A DNA stretch of 64,000 bases from an uncultured Caulobacterales bacterium (GCA_938003545.1 CALKXY010000014.1:1-64000); one strand, 5' to 3'; positions 30,401-37,619 are shown, numbered from the stretch's first letter. Made by a program: numbers and translations. Notes: generated from the letters alone by a model not told the origin.

Positions 30401-33400
30401 ACGATCAATTGACGAGGATATTGCACCAGATTCGGTCGACATGTTTGCCGGGGCGTCTGATGTTGACGAGTTTGACACGCTATCAATTACGAATGTTTCG
30501 ACATTGCCTGACGGCGTAACGCGTTCTGGTGATACGCTTATGATCGACCCATCAAATACCGTCTTCCAATCTTTGGCTATCGGCGAAGAGGCCGAGGTTA
30601 GCGTTACTTATGATATTAGTGACGGGATCGCATCTGTCGGTCAGACAGTGACATTTGTTGTCGTCGGCACAAATGATGCACCAGTTGTCGCGGCCGCTCT
30701 GACAGCTGATGTCACCGAAGATGGCGCAGATGTTTCAGTCGATCTTCTTGATGGGGCCAGTGATGTTGATAATGGCGCGGTTCTATCCGTTACTAATGTG
30801 TCAACATTACCACCTGGCGTAACATTAGATGGGTCAACATTGAGCGTTGATGCCGCTGACCCAGCTTATCAAGCTCTGGCTGATGGTGTTTCGATCGATT
30901 TGGTTATCACATATAATGTTATTGATGAAGACGGCGGTTCCGTTGCACAAATGGTGACGATCACAGTCACAGGTACAAATGATGCGCCTGTTATTGCGGC
31001 AGCTTTAAGCTCAGCTGCGACTGAAGACGGTGCATCTGTCACGATCAATATGTTGGACGGCGCTTCAGATGTGGACGCGGGTGCGGTTATCTTTGTCGAC
31101 AATGTCGATACAGAACTTCCTGCAGGCGTTACATTTGATGGCGCGTCGAGTTTGACGCTTGATCCGAGTGATGCGGCTTATCAGTCTCTAGCCTTAGGCG
31201 AGACTGTAACAGTAACCGTTTCCTATGACGTTATTGACGGTGAGGGTCCAAGTGGTGTCACACCGCAGACGGCTAGCTTCGTCATCACAGGTACAAATGA
31301 TGTGCCAATGGTTGAGGCTCCGATATTAGCACCGATTATGAATGAAGATGACGCAGCAACGACTGTGGATCTTCTTTCTAGTGCGAGTGACGCGGATAAT
31401 GATGCTGTTCTCAATGTTGCAAACCTTAGCGTCTCCGCTGGAGATGATAGTGGTGTGACAATCAACGGTAATCTTCTTGAGATTGACCCAAGCGCCTATA
31501 ACGGATTGGCAGGCGGTGAGATCGTAGTCCTCACATACACATATGATATCGTGGATGAATTGGGCGCAAGTACATCACAATCTGCAATGATTGAAATCAC
31601 GGGGAGTAATGACCTACCAATCGTCAATGCCGTCCTTGCGGATGCATCCGAAGATGGATCGTCTGTCCTGATTACAGGTGATTTCAGTGATGTTGATGTG
31701 ACCGATGAGCTAGTTGTTTCAATCGATATTACCGAAACTCTCGGTGATGTTGTCGACAATATGGACGGTACGTTCACTTACTCTGCGAATGGTGCCTTCG
31801 AAAACCTGGATCAGGGAGCGACGACTGTCGATACATTCACCTATACAGTTGATGATGGAAATGGCGGAGTTGTAACTAACACCGTTAGCGTAACCATCAC
31901 AGGTGTTGATGATGCGCCAGTAATCACAGGGACATTCACTGCCGTTATTTCCGAAGGGAATATTGGTGATAGTGTGAATAGTGTTCTTGGCGGTGCAATT
32001 GAAATTTCGGATGTTGACGACGGTGACACACCAGAATTTGCAGACATACAAGGCGTCGGTGAAAGCGAGTTTGGTACGTTTGAGCTCACTGCTGGCGTAT
32101 GGAGCTATACCTTAAATGAAACCACGGTTCAGGATTTGGATGCGGGGGATATTGTCTCTGATAGTTTCGTCTTTATTGCGACGGATGGAACAGAGCAGAG
32201 CGTTTCAGTTGAAATCACAGGCACGGATGACGCGTCAGTAGTAACCGTTGTTGATACTGGAACTGTAACAGAGGGCGATGCAGGTGATATTGTCACTGTA
32301 AGCGGTGTCTTGTCGATTGATGATGCCGACGCAGATGACATGCCTGAATTTATCAGTGTGGCGACAGAGCCAAGTGATAATGGCTTCGGCGCATTTGATC
32401 TAAACGGTGAAGAGTGGACGTATATCCTTGATCAAGATGCAGTTCAGTTCCTTAATGAAGGCGAGAATGCTATGGATAGCATTACCTTTACTGCAACGGA
32501 TGGAACAGAGCAGACGATTACTGTAACTATTCTTGGATCTGATGAAGTCCTGGTCGGCGATGCTGATAACAATATTCTTATTGGCACTGACTTTGTCGAT
32601 GTGATCTCAGGATTAGCGGGTGATGATATTATTGACGGTCAGTTTGGCCTCGATACGCTTTCAGGCGGTGAAGGCGACGACACTTTCATTCTCAATGCGA
32701 GTGATGTCGATACTGTAGATGGCGGTGACGGATCAGATACGATCACGTTCGAGAACGGGCCGATTGCAGTGAACGTTGATCTAGCGGCGGGAACTGTCGA
32801 TGGTTCGGCAGTCCTAACGAGTGTTGAAAATGTCGATGGATCTGTCGAAGATGATATGATTGTTGGTTCAGCCGATGATAATATCATTCAAGGTTTTGGC
32901 GGTGCAGATACGTTGGACGGCGGTTTGGGTGATGACACTGTGTCATATGCACAATCCAGCACGGGCGTGTCGGTTGAACTCGGATCAGGCTTCACTTCAG
33001 GCGGTGATGCCGAAGGGGATACGATCACAGGGTTCGAAAATCTCACAGGTTCTGCTTTTGATGACACGCTTTTCGGTTCCAGTTTCAATAACGTCCTAAT
33101 GGGCGGAGCGGGTGCAGATATCATCAATGGCGGCGGCGGCGGTGTGAATACTGCGAGTTATGCTGATGCAGGCGAAGGCGTGACTGTCGATATGACGAAT
33201 AGTGGACTTGGAACAGGTGACGCGGCTGGAGACACGCTCACAAATATCCAAATTGTTAGTGGCTCTGATTTTGACGATGTCTTCATCAGAGGTAATGATG
33301 CGCTGTCTTACAATGGACGGACAGGGACCAATGCGGTGTCATACCAGGCCGTAATGATAGGCGTTGTGGCTGACCTGCAATTAGGCACAACATCTGGCGG

Positions 33401-34442
33401 AGCTTCAGGTGATACATTCGAGAACATCCAAGATATTACAGGGTCTTCGTCAGAAGATCGCCTTCTCGGCAACGCGGATAATAACGCCTTAGATGGCGGA
33501 GCTGGTGATGATGCCGTGTTCGGCCGCTCTGGTGATGATGTCCTAAACGGTGGCTCGGGTGCCGATCGCCTTGATGGTGGTACGGGTAATGATACGCTTC
33601 TCGGCGGATCTTTCGCTGACGTTCTTATCGGTGGTGCCGGTGATGATATTATCGACGGTGGATCAAACTTCGATACGGCGCTTTACACGGGTCTAAGCTC
33701 AGGTGTCACAGTTGATCTGTCGGTTACGGTTGCACAGGATACTGGCGGCGGCGGTGTAGATACGCTTACACGCATTGAGAACCTGACAGGCTCAGGCTTT
33801 GACGATGTGCTGACAGGTTCATCCAACCGTAACCGCTTGGAAGGCGGAAGCGGTGATGATGTCCTCTTTGGTCTTGGAAATAATGATACCTTGATCGGCG
33901 GGTCCGGCGAAGATGTCTTATGGGGCGGTACAGGCGCAGATCGTTTGGTTGGCGGTACTGGAAATGATGATCTATACGGCGAGGGCCAAAGAGATCGTCT
34001 GGAAGGTGGCTCTGGCGATGACAACCTCTTCGGTGGGGATGACGTTGATAGACTCCTCGGGGGATCAGGAGATGACACGCTCGATGGTGGTAACGGCACG
34101 GACTTCCTATTTGGTGGGGCTGGCAACGATAGTTTTGTCTTCAATAGCGTTTCAGACTCAGGAGTCGGGCCTTTTAACCGAGACGAAATCCGAGATTGGA
34201 ATGATGGGGATTTAGTCGATATTTCTGCGATTGATGCGGATATCACGTCTGAGGGCGATCAGGCTTTCTCCCTTGTCGCGGGCGGCTTCACAGGTTCTGC
34301 AGGTGAATTGATGATCCAAAACCTTGTGCGGAATGGTCAAGATGTTCAATTGATTAGTTTGGATGTGGATGGTGACTCTGTTGCTGACATGCAAATCATG
34401 ATCTTCACGTCGATGCTCGATGCAGATGACTTTATGCTTTAA
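18402..34442 (+). CDS. Giant VCBS/RTX repeat adhesin with type I secretion signal (5346 residues)
   Basis: A secreted or surface protein of roughly half a megadalton. There is no Sec signal peptide. Residues 1-200 are Ig-like. Residues 200-401 are two near-identical 101-residue modules. Further Ig-like domains follow to about 700. Then come about 32 VCBS/cadherin-like repeats (about 700-4710), each ending in variants of ITGTNDAP. From about 4717 to 5220 there are some 20 RTX nonapeptides (GGxGxDxL) that bind calcium. The last 100 residues (DQAFSLVAGGFTG, AGEL, DxDGDxxAD, ending DFML) match type I secretion C-termini. The protein is very acidic, I saw no cysteine and only a handful of lysines. 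Start ATG 18402 has GGAG upstream. No ABC exporter, membrane-fusion protein or TolC homologue is nearby. Likely role: biofilm or surface attachment. Confidence 0.93.
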   Translation: MVLGASINVIEGNNIVNTNEDSDGILITGTFGVSPGETPTTITVTVNGTPHIVPLADIIFDAVSETGTWSLTLAAGTTPSAGNPYLTSVTIFDSSAASSTSNGPVFNVDLDAPAAPIVQLNNDTGTNGTDFITSDGTLSVTAAETGGVIEYSTDMGTTWSDTVPTATEGPNTIFVRQVDDAGNEGASTPITFTLDTMGPVLTITDGQMNAVHADADGDITFTFTFDTPVSDFDGTDISVANATAGVFTAVSATEYTLTVTPNADLEGDVTVSVAANAATDAAGNGIAATSASQTVDNKAPILTITDGQMNAVHADADGDITFTFTFDTPVSDFDGTDISIANGTAGVFTAVSATEYTLTVTPNADLEGDVTVSVAANAATDAAGNGIAATSASQTVDNTADVDGNLAVAFIGGGGDMIYNAGEPIQVEFSGIDTDIATASITVVSDNGGSVSRTVAVDGTITLTPAERMLLTDGNLTVTFDVEDNEGNTAQESSNSFSQDTMNPTLISAVFDDVELSDADDGNTVSLVLTFSEDMDTTDANALTVGVNTTAFTGETRSWNGTTDTLTVTYTFNDTNIDIDNLTVDVDDAADVAGNAILAVVGFGTNSSIDTLNPTSATDVTSSITIDEYAEPSDIALSGQGLLTGLPDSDAGGPLSYSFGSSGNPGMAFGFVTGATVGTVDLIVTDPNYFDFEDRASIPVDIIVTDAAGNTTESTFTVNLNDINDNPEFDLGTSSVAETVIERADTNDAAENDPDGFGAEGSLFFTDDEITDTHSVSVTNLTSSNGDFLGLFIAGLADPSAGDGNGRIDWNFNNVTASQMDIVDALAVGETITQTYDITVTDNNGGVGSQTVTITIQGTNDAPLITAASTDGSAEIKEISETNMAPDPVEGDTLSDTGTLTFSDIDTSDMHTAGIDVIVNDGTGAPIATPLGALTLGPLDQTSDTVEWTFTVSDAAIDYLGEGDTVVQVYTVTIDDMNGGTAEQEVSVTITGTNDLPVINTVTNPAGVTENTDASTQALSIAGNFTVDDVDVGDVLTGAVSGAATAELAGNDISGDMRVADFIVAGNLTFPATATNDGTTQTLNFDFAANGNLDFLRDGEILTLTYAVTVGDGTGVSTPEDVVITITGTNDVPTITAATVNTTNLVEDGTDVTSVSSVMGDVSSEWGDLDATEQAMLAVTEGSAGADAQTALTFDGSGLGASAGEATISGTYGSLYIAADGSYRYVLDDNDGDTEALNAGDSATDTFNYTIANGATAADMATSTITVNIDGSNDQPTISGAEVNATGLVEAGLTLGAIDSTSGDVSTLWNDVDDGETVNLAVTEGSAGANAQAALIFNAMTGEAAILGTYGTLYLSEDGTYRYELDDTDVDTQGLNEGDMVSEVFNYTIANGATASNMASSTITVDITGTNDAPDITFAVGDDVGSVTEAGIDAMNMAIVDTPTATGTLDRSDVDSADDATNDTWSIDGSATGTYGTLAIDQNGVWTYTLDNTTAGAADMLAAGESDTETFTVRLSDNDATNEGTDTQVVTITVNGTNDAPIITASGSDVAVTLNDVAETAAMDPTLDAGPLTSTGNLAFDDVDASNTFTAAIDGLATTGITAGIDGAVDLSALMTLSSSTVTEGGGVTWNFNGAETIFDYLADGENLVLTYTISVTDNNGGVDTQEVAVTIQGSNDEPIIVATDISDDAEGNSLITVNGGGNAIPPMDAGDDIVTIDLLNDAVDSSMGAAMITSILEVDASDTQWIDTVSVAAATDAATTAALTATGFSTGDLVALFDVSSDDGVFTYDRNALLLDRMDSGESVTVELTYSVNSGTVGGVADTEIQTISLTITGANDAPYFLSAPTSLVGSVNEEDDGSAGENAITHTESGTIRFDDLELNDGHTVTILPVSEADTPALSDYIGNLSSGFTGSAMGANEGEIIWSYSVADSVIDNLTEGETITQRYRVSIDDGDDSVSEDIVITITGTNDAPDVTGVLNNANAVAAPADFSLVEDGGVVDTEAASVQNILGTIVFDDIDVNSLDAVTTAADMHSATATVSEVTLGGVVQMGYAGPTGTLDLDLTAANASNSISNNAAFDFEIADSDFDFLTDGEVLEVTFTVTIDDGRDANNTTTQDLTFVITGTNDAPMIANATVNGTTLVEDGLNATTVASVTGSVAGEWSDADAGELAMLEVTEGSAGLAAQAGLSFNIMTGEAEIVGTYGSLYIEADGSYRYELNDADADTQGLNEGEMVTDVFNYTTANGSNADDMASSTITVNIMGTNDAPDITATAGAEAGSVTETGINPVGAAVAGPASATGTLTPSDVDTGDNASNDAWSITAASGQTQMGTTIVIGTYGTLSIDQAGVWTYTLNNASADSLDAGDVEMEAFTVQLSDNDAANEGTDTQTITITVNGTNDAPVVAGALTESVNEDAIASIDMLAGATDIDADDTDLTVANLSSPLPDGVTFDGTSTLTLDAGNAAYQSLTAGVITTAIVSFDVIDGNGGIVSQTATFTITGTNDQPTISAAEVNATGLVENGLLTGGVANVAGNVSSLWADADMGETADLMVVDGSAGADAQASLTFDGSGLGASAGEATIIGTYGSLYIAADGAYRYVLDDTDTDTEGLNEGEMASELFNYTISNTGSDASMDAGDMATSSITVNITGTNDAPDITVTGTNDAGSVTEAGVDATNVAAPGTATATGTLNASDVDSGDDASTDTWSIVTPATATYGTLSIDQDGAWTYTLDNTDGSAADMLAVGDVQTDTFTVQLSDNNVTNPGTDTQVITITVTGTNDAPVVAAALSASAIEDGASVFINMLDGASDIDTGSLISVDAASVSTLPAGVTFDNVAGLTLDPTDAAYQSLAVGESTTVTVNYNIVDGLGGVVAQAASFVITGTNDIPTVAAALSDTVTEDDGALTFDLLSGANDVDASDVLTIQSLSTAVTSTGDLALTLVEGVDYTLTGSTLNLLDTTVFDALDDGESAALVFNYNVDDDNGGVIANTQTVSITGVNDAPEANDDAASVNEGAFALFNVVFGGSTGMVIDTDVEGDALTLVSGTDVLDAASGEMIAGGSASVSSAVPGSFFTEWGAEVTLQSNGLINYNVTSSSALFNTLAAGQTAVDTFIYTISDGDDVDTATVSVTITGTNDPITANADSITFTEGDAPAMANLTDNDTDVDVGPTATKTVTGVTAGPGIVSVTPVTGGFEVSLNSGVLIMVNNDGTYDVTAPDSLNQGELVSGQFTYTVQDDGGSLSSASVNVNITGTNDTPTVAAALVAGNVEDSASLLVDLLDGADDLDSAAVLSVTNVSLLPDGFSLSGSTLTVDAADIAYQSLAAGQTLVQTVTYDVVDVEGASVSQSVTVTITGTNDAPVVAAALSEPATEDGVSVTIDMLDGASDVDTGAILLIDNVDAVLPAGVTFDGTSSLILDPADAAYQSLAQGETTTVTVAYDVIDGVGGVTPQTASFVVTGTNDAPVVTVSDLVSVTESDVSDNVTIIISDQVEISDVDTLDTIVDYEAGSLAFDSATGPVQIDSNIEDLFTLDIVSGEITYDRAAFNYLAASDSVVATFTFTSASGPDVGLAQSLTVTVTGENDAPVVAAALSETVAEDTASVTIDMLDGASDVDTGAVISVDNVDEVLPAGVIFDGTSNLTFDPTDEAYQSLAVGETVTVTVSYDVIDGEGPSGVTPQTASFVITGTNDVPVVEAELVDSAEENFGIVTIDLLEGASDIDASDELSISNLSVLPAGVSVSGSTLTVDTNHVDFESLSVGASELISISFDIIDGNGGVVPQTLEFTVTGTNDAPVVNGPLTASATEDGTSVSIDMFTGASDIDSQDILSFTNLSDLPDGVSQIGQSLILDPSDDAFQSLAVDDVVELTITYNISDGIVSVPQTVTFTVTGTNDAPVVAAALVDTAAEGSGSVVVDLLAGATDVDDGDMLSITNVSALPAGVTLSGTSLTVDTDHPDYDTLSVGFSSLISISFDIVDGNGGVTPQTLDFTVTGTNDAPVVSGPLGRSIDEDIAPDSVDMFAGASDVDEFDTLSITNVSTLPDGVTRSGDTLMIDPSNTVFQSLAIGEEAEVSVTYDISDGIASVGQTVTFVVVGTNDAPVVAAALTADVTEDGADVSVDLLDGASDVDNGAVLSVTNVSTLPPGVTLDGSTLSVDAADPAYQALADGVSIDLVITYNVIDEDGGSVAQMVTITVTGTNDAPVIAAALSSAATEDGASVTINMLDGASDVDAGAVIFVDNVDTELPAGVTFDGASSLTLDPSDAAYQSLALGETVTVTVSYDVIDGEGPSGVTPQTASFVITGTNDVPMVEAPILAPIMNEDDAATTVDLLSSASDADNDAVLNVANLSVSAGDDSGVTINGNLLEIDPSAYNGLAGGEIVVLTYTYDIVDELGASTSQSAMIEITGSNDLPIVNAVLADASEDGSSVLITGDFSDVDVTDELVVSIDITETLGDVVDNMDGTFTYSANGAFENLDQGATTVDTFTYTVDDGNGGVVTNTVSVTITGVDDAPVITGTFTAVISEGNIGDSVNSVLGGAIEISDVDDGDTPEFADIQGVGESEFGTFELTAGVWSYTLNETTVQDLDAGDIVSDSFVFIATDGTEQSVSVEITGTDDASVVTVVDTGTVTEGDAGDIVTVSGVLSIDDADADDMPEFISVATEPSDNGFGAFDLNGEEWTYILDQDAVQFLNEGENAMDSITFTATDGTEQTITVTILGSDEVLVGDADNNILIGTDFVDVISGLAGDDIIDGQFGLDTLSGGEGDDTFILNASDVDTVDGGDGSDTITFENGPIAVNVDLAAGTVDGSAVLTSVENVDGSVEDDMIVGSADDNIIQGFGGADTLDGGLGDDTVSYAQSSTGVSVELGSGFTSGGDAEGDTITGFENLTGSAFDDTLFGSSFNNVLMGGAGADIINGGGGGVNTASYADAGEGVTVDMTNSGLGTGDAAGDTLTNIQIVSGSDFDDVFIRGNDALSYNGRTGTNAVSYQAVMIGVVADLQLGTTSGGASGDTFENIQDITGSSSEDRLLGNADNNALDGGAGDDAVFGRSGDDVLNGGSGADRLDGGTGNDTLLGGSFADVLIGGAGDDIIDGGSNFDTALYTGLSSGVTVDLSVTVAQDTGGGGVDTLTRIENLTGSGFDDVLTGSSNRNRLEGGSGDDVLFGLGNNDTLIGGSGEDVLWGGTGADRLVGGTGNDDLYGEGQRDRLEGGSGDDNLFGGDDVDRLLGGSGDDTLDGGNGTDFLFGGAGNDSFVFNSVSDSGVGPFNRDEIRDWNDGDLVDISAIDADITSEGDQAFSLVAGGFTGSAGELMIQNLVRNGQDVQLISLDVDGDSVADMQIMIFTSMLDADDFML
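19001..19606 (+). repeat. Two near-identical 303-bp tandem units within the adhesin gene
   Basis: Copy 1 spans 19001-19303 and copy 2 spans 19304-19606. Each encodes 101 residues beginning LTITDGQMNAVHADADGD. By eye only a few bases differ in the body (for example gctgatgctgat/gctgatgcggat, tcagtc/tcaatc, gccacg/ggcacg), with more change at the last codons. Such identity at DNA level contrasts with the diverged VCBS repeats and points to recent duplication or gene conversion. Confidence 0.9.
21799..26735 (+). repeat. Higher-order A-B repeat units within the adhesin gene
   Basis: Two VCBS subtypes alternate. Type A (motifs EGSAGA, then GTYGSLYI and SYRY) occurs at about 21799-22210, 22228-22630, 24788-25190 and 25918-26350. 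Type B (motifs GSVTEAG, ATGTL, YGTLSIDQ and WTYTLDN) occurs at about 22645-23015, 25205-25600 and 26365-26735. The last three A copies are each followed directly by a B copy, so an A-B pair of about 800 bp has been copied as one unit. Boundaries are approximate. Confidence 0.75.
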
Positions 34443-34471
34443 GTCTAAGATTTTGATATAATTGAAAAAGT

Positions 34472-34498
34472 GCGCGATTTATATCGCGCTCTTTTTTG
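34472..34498 (+). terminator. Rho-independent terminator after the adhesin gene
   Basis: GCGCGAT (34472-34478) pairs with ATCGCGC (34483-34489) around a TTAT loop and is followed by TCTTTTTTG. It lies 30 bp after the adhesin stop codon, between two convergent genes. Confidence 0.9.
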
Positions 34499-34541
34499 TT
34501 CTTGGGTTAGTTGAAAATAGTAATTTGATGGCCTCAAATCT

Positions 34542-35528
34542 TTAAGGACCACGTTTCGATAGACCTTCGATTAATGCATCTGCCATTCTCTGCTGCGCTT
34601 TGATTTGCGTCTTAAGGTTCAAGCAGAGAACTGGCATGCATGTCTTATTGACATCTACGATATAAATTTTGCCGTCATGCTTGTCTCGCATCACATCGAC
34701 GGCTCCAAAATCAAGTCCCATTTTTCCGCAAAAAGTTACAATAAGCTCTATCTCTTCTTTCGTGAAAACATCTTCAGGCGCTTTTATCTCAACGCTGAGG
34801 TAATAGGTGCCAAAGCGGTCATCTAGCGGTTTGTATTTGTGATAAACAAGCGCAATTTCACCAAGCACATACGCAACACGAAGATCTTCACTCATGCCTT
34901 CATTGAATGTGCTGTCGACAAGGCGTTGATAGCAATCTGATTCAGAAACGTCCGAGGCTTCAATCGGAAATTCTACGACTACACCGTCATGCGTGCCATT
35001 ATCGTTTGATTTGCGAATAGCTAACCCTTTGTAAGTTGTCGGGTCGATACGCAATGCGTAGCCAAAAACGTCTTCAAATATATCGGCGACATGCTCTTTG
35101 GATATGTCATCGACACGGTGATTCAATTGAATGACACCCGTGTCTTTCGCGAAGTTTTTGTCATATTCAGAATATGTTTTATCTTCAAAAACAAAGGCAT
35201 AGTCTGCTGTCGAGATATCTGATTGCACTTTTAAACCGGCCAATCGCACAACCTGCCAAATATTATACCAGGGACCGGGGGTTTGAGGATAAAAGGCTAT
35301 GGTGCCATTCATACTAGGGCGAGCGAAAATCTGCTTAGTCTTCCTAACAGCAAAGTGAACATAGATTTTGAGAACGGCAGCGGCGCCATTCCAAAACGAC
35401 TTATCGAGTTCAATTACAGCACCTGTAGACGCTATATGCAGACTCTTATCCTTGAATCTAATCCCTCGGAAATATTCGAAAAAGCGAAGCATTCTAGACG
35501 TTTCTAAATTGAAGCATTTTGGGTCCAA
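34542..35528 (-). CDS. ATP-grasp-like protein of unknown function
   Basis: A 328-residue protein with no signal peptide. The C-terminal half resembles an ATP-grasp fold: a KGLAIRKSNDNGTHDG segment like a lysine-bearing ATP-binding strand, YYLSVEIKAPED, then GLDFGAVDVMRDKHDGKIYIVDVN, the acidic/asparagine metal-site pattern, followed by KTCMP. Members of this fold ligate a carboxylate to an amine or thiol. The N-terminal 100 residues are basic and match nothing I know. It is convergent with the adhesin gene and followed upstream by the AGCS symporter gene on the same strand. A role in modifying a surface polymer or a peptide would be speculative. Confidence 0.6.
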   Translation of the reverse strand: MDPKCFNLETSRMLRFFEYFRGIRFKDKSLHIASTGAVIELDKSFWNGAAAVLKIYVHFAVRKTKQIFARPSMNGTIAFYPQTPGPWYNIWQVVRLAGLKVQSDISTADYAFVFEDKTYSEYDKNFAKDTGVIQLNHRVDDISKEHVADIFEDVFGYALRIDPTTYKGLAIRKSNDNGTHDGVVVEFPIEASDVSESDCYQRLVDSTFNEGMSEDLRVAYVLGEIALVYHKYKPLDDRFGTYYLSVEIKAPEDVFTKEEIELIVTFCGKMGLDFGAVDVMRDKHDGKIYIVDVNKTCMPVLCLNLKTQIKAQQRMADALIEGLSKRGP

Positions 35529-35633
35529 AAATCAGGAAGGATTGGGATTTAGTTGGCGCTCCTTATGTCTAATCTTATTCTCGACCTATTCAAGTTTTCG
35601 ACATATCTCCGTGACTTGGCTGGCGACTGTCAA

Positions 35634-37181
35634 TCATTCTGTTTCAAGTGCCATATCCTTCTTTGCCCAATATGTTTTCAAATCCTGTTTGACCTCTGGT
35701 GCCATAATATAGAGCCCAATGAGATTGGGAATAGCCATGACGAAAATCAGAGCGTCGGCAAAGTCTAATATGGCTTCGAGTTTGATCGCAGCACCGATGA
35801 CGATGAAGATACAGAAAATCAGGCTGAAAAGACGTTCTTTGTTTTTGCTTTCCCCGAAAATATAGGTCCAAGCTTTTGTCCCATAATATGCCCATGCGAG
35901 CATCGTAGAAAATGCAAACATGATTGCAGCAAAGGACAAAGGAACAGGTGACCAAGAGATGGATTTCTCAAAGGCAGAAGAGGTGAGCTCAATACCCGCA
36001 ACGCCGCCGGCCATAAGATACTCTGTCGGAAAGGCCGTCAAAAGTACAAGCCCCGTTAAAGTGCATATGACAACTGTATCAATAAATGGCTCCAGCAGCG
36101 CCACAAAACCTTCTGTCAGTGGTTCATCTGTTTTAACTGCAGAATGCGCAATGGCAGCGGAACCGATGCCAGCTTCGTTGGAAAATGCGGCGCGTTGAAA
36201 TCCAATGATCATTATGCCCAAGACACCGCCTGTGACGCCTTTCATTGTGAAAGCTCCAACAAAAATAGCGATTATAGCTGCGGGTAATCTTTCGCCATTC
36301 ATCGCAATAACGATAAGCGCACCGACGATATAGAGCAGGATCATGAAGGGGACGAGCCGAACCGTAACATTTGCGATAGATTTGATTCCTCCGATAACGA
36401 TTGCCCCCACAAGAACAGCCAATATGATTCCAATGAGCCAGCCTTTCCCGGCCAGCATGCCTGCTTCTCCGCCAGTTACCTGTAATAATTGGACATAAGC
36501 CTGATTGGACTGGAACATGTTGCCAATTCCTAGGCAGCCGATAACGATACTGATCGCGTAAAACATCCCAAGAAATTTCCCGAAGCCAGCCATACCGCGT
36601 TTTTCCAAACCGTATTTCAGGTAATACATGGGACCACCTGACACGGTTCCGTCTGGATTGGTTTGTCTGTATTTAACGCCAAGTGTGCATTCTACAAACT
36701 TTGTCGTCATTCCTATTAGACCAGCGACAATCAGCCAGAATATCGCTCCTGGGCCGCCGATAGAGACAGTAATGGCTACACCAGCAATATTCCCGATTCC
36801 AACAGTTCCAGAAACTGCGGCGGTTAAAGCTTGAAAGTGAGAGATTTCGCCATCGTGTTTGGGGTCAGAAAATTTCCCGCTAACGATATCAATCGCATGT
36901 TTGAAGCCTCGAACATTTATAAAGCCGAGATAGCCCGTAAAAAAAACAGCTCCAAAAATAAGCCAACATACGATGAGAGGGACGTCAGCACTCCCTATGG
37001 GTACAGAATAGAAGATAAACGCGGAGAGCTTATCAGTAATAGGTTGAACAGCCGTGTTGATAGCGTCATCAATCCCTGCGGCATAGGACGAAGCAGGCAT
37101 CAATATCATACTGAGTAAGAAGACAGCTCTAAAGTAAATTAAGTTGTAGTCATTTGATTTTACTGACTTCATATTATTCAC
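35634..37181 (-). CDS. Alanine/sodium symporter family (AGCS) amino-acid transporter
   Basis: A 515-residue integral inner-membrane protein with about ten hydrophobic segments and an N-terminal signal-like segment (ending SSYAAG). Family motifs present include GTVGIGNIAGVA (substrate and sodium site), GGPMYYL, GIGNMFQSNQ and NEAGIGSAAIAHSA. AGCS members import alanine, glycine or related amino acids with sodium, and sodium coupling fits a marine lifestyle. The start is a GTG at 37181, preceded by AGGA at suitable spacing; an ATG three codons on (37172) is the alternative. The substrate is not determinable here. Confidence 0.93.
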   Translation of the reverse strand: MNNMKSVKSNDYNLIYFRAVFLLSMILMPASSYAAGIDDAINTAVQPITDKLSAFIFYSVPIGSADVPLIVCWLIFGAVFFTGYLGFINVRGFKHAIDIVSGKFSDPKHDGEISHFQALTAAVSGTVGIGNIAGVAITVSIGGPGAIFWLIVAGLIGMTTKFVECTLGVKYRQTNPDGTVSGGPMYYLKYGLEKRGMAGFGKFLGMFYAISIVIGCLGIGNMFQSNQAYVQLLQVTGGEAGMLAGKGWLIGIILAVLVGAIVIGGIKSIANVTVRLVPFMILLYIVGALIVIAMNGERLPAAIIAIFVGAFTMKGVTGGVLGIMIIGFQRAAFSNEAGIGSAAIAHSAVKTDEPLTEGFVALLEPFIDTVVICTLTGLVLLTAFPTEYLMAGGVAGIELTSSAFEKSISWSPVPLSFAAIMFAFSTMLAWAYYGTKAWTYIFGESKNKERLFSLIFCIFIVIGAAIKLEAILDFADALIFVMAIPNLIGLYIMAPEVKQDLKTYWAKKDMALETE

Positions 37182-37415
37182 GCTTTTTCCTGACTTATCA
37201 ATTTTAAATCACGAGTCGGCGATGTTGTTCGTATAACAAATGGACGCCACTCAAAATTTTTGAGTTTAAGCCCTAACGCTTATTTAAAGAAGGTTCTCAC
37301 GTGAATGGAAAGGGTATGATCAACCGCTACATCTTTCAAGTGCGTGGTAGGCAAGAAATACAACTTTCGCGCAGAAAGGTAATTCGAAACAATTGGAAAA
37401 TGTTTTAAAAGAGGA

Positions 37416-37491
37416 TGGTGCCCGAACCTGGATTTGAACCAGGGACACACGGATTTTCAATCCGTTGCTCTACCAACTGAGCTATTCGGGC
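37416..37491 (-). tRNA. tRNA-Phe (anticodon GAA)
   Basis: The minus strand reads GCCCGAA (acceptor), AGCTCAGTTGGTAGAGC (D arm), CGGATTGAAAATCCG (anticodon arm with GAA), a variable loop, the TTCAAAT T-loop, then TTCGGGC, discriminator A and an encoded CCA. All four stems pair, giving 76 nt. Confidence 0.97.
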
Positions 37492-37591
37492 TTCCTTAGT
37501 GGCGCGGTGTATAGGCGGGCGATTTCGTCGTGTCCACACAGTTTCTTCTCTAATTTACATATGTTTATTGTGATGTCATTTTCTTTGATTT

Positions 37592-37606
37592 TGAGAATTA
37601 TTCGCA
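37592..37606. promoter_or_regulatory. Fur-box-like palindrome upstream of feoA
   Basis: TGAGAATTATTCGCA fits the 7-1-7 Fur pattern (TGATAAT-N-ATTATCA) at 11 of 14 positions and is itself a nearly perfect inverted repeat. It ends 13 bp before the feoA start codon, a position where a bound repressor would block expression. Iron control through Fur is inferred. Confidence 0.5.
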
Positions 37607-37619
37607 CTAAAGGCGAGCT

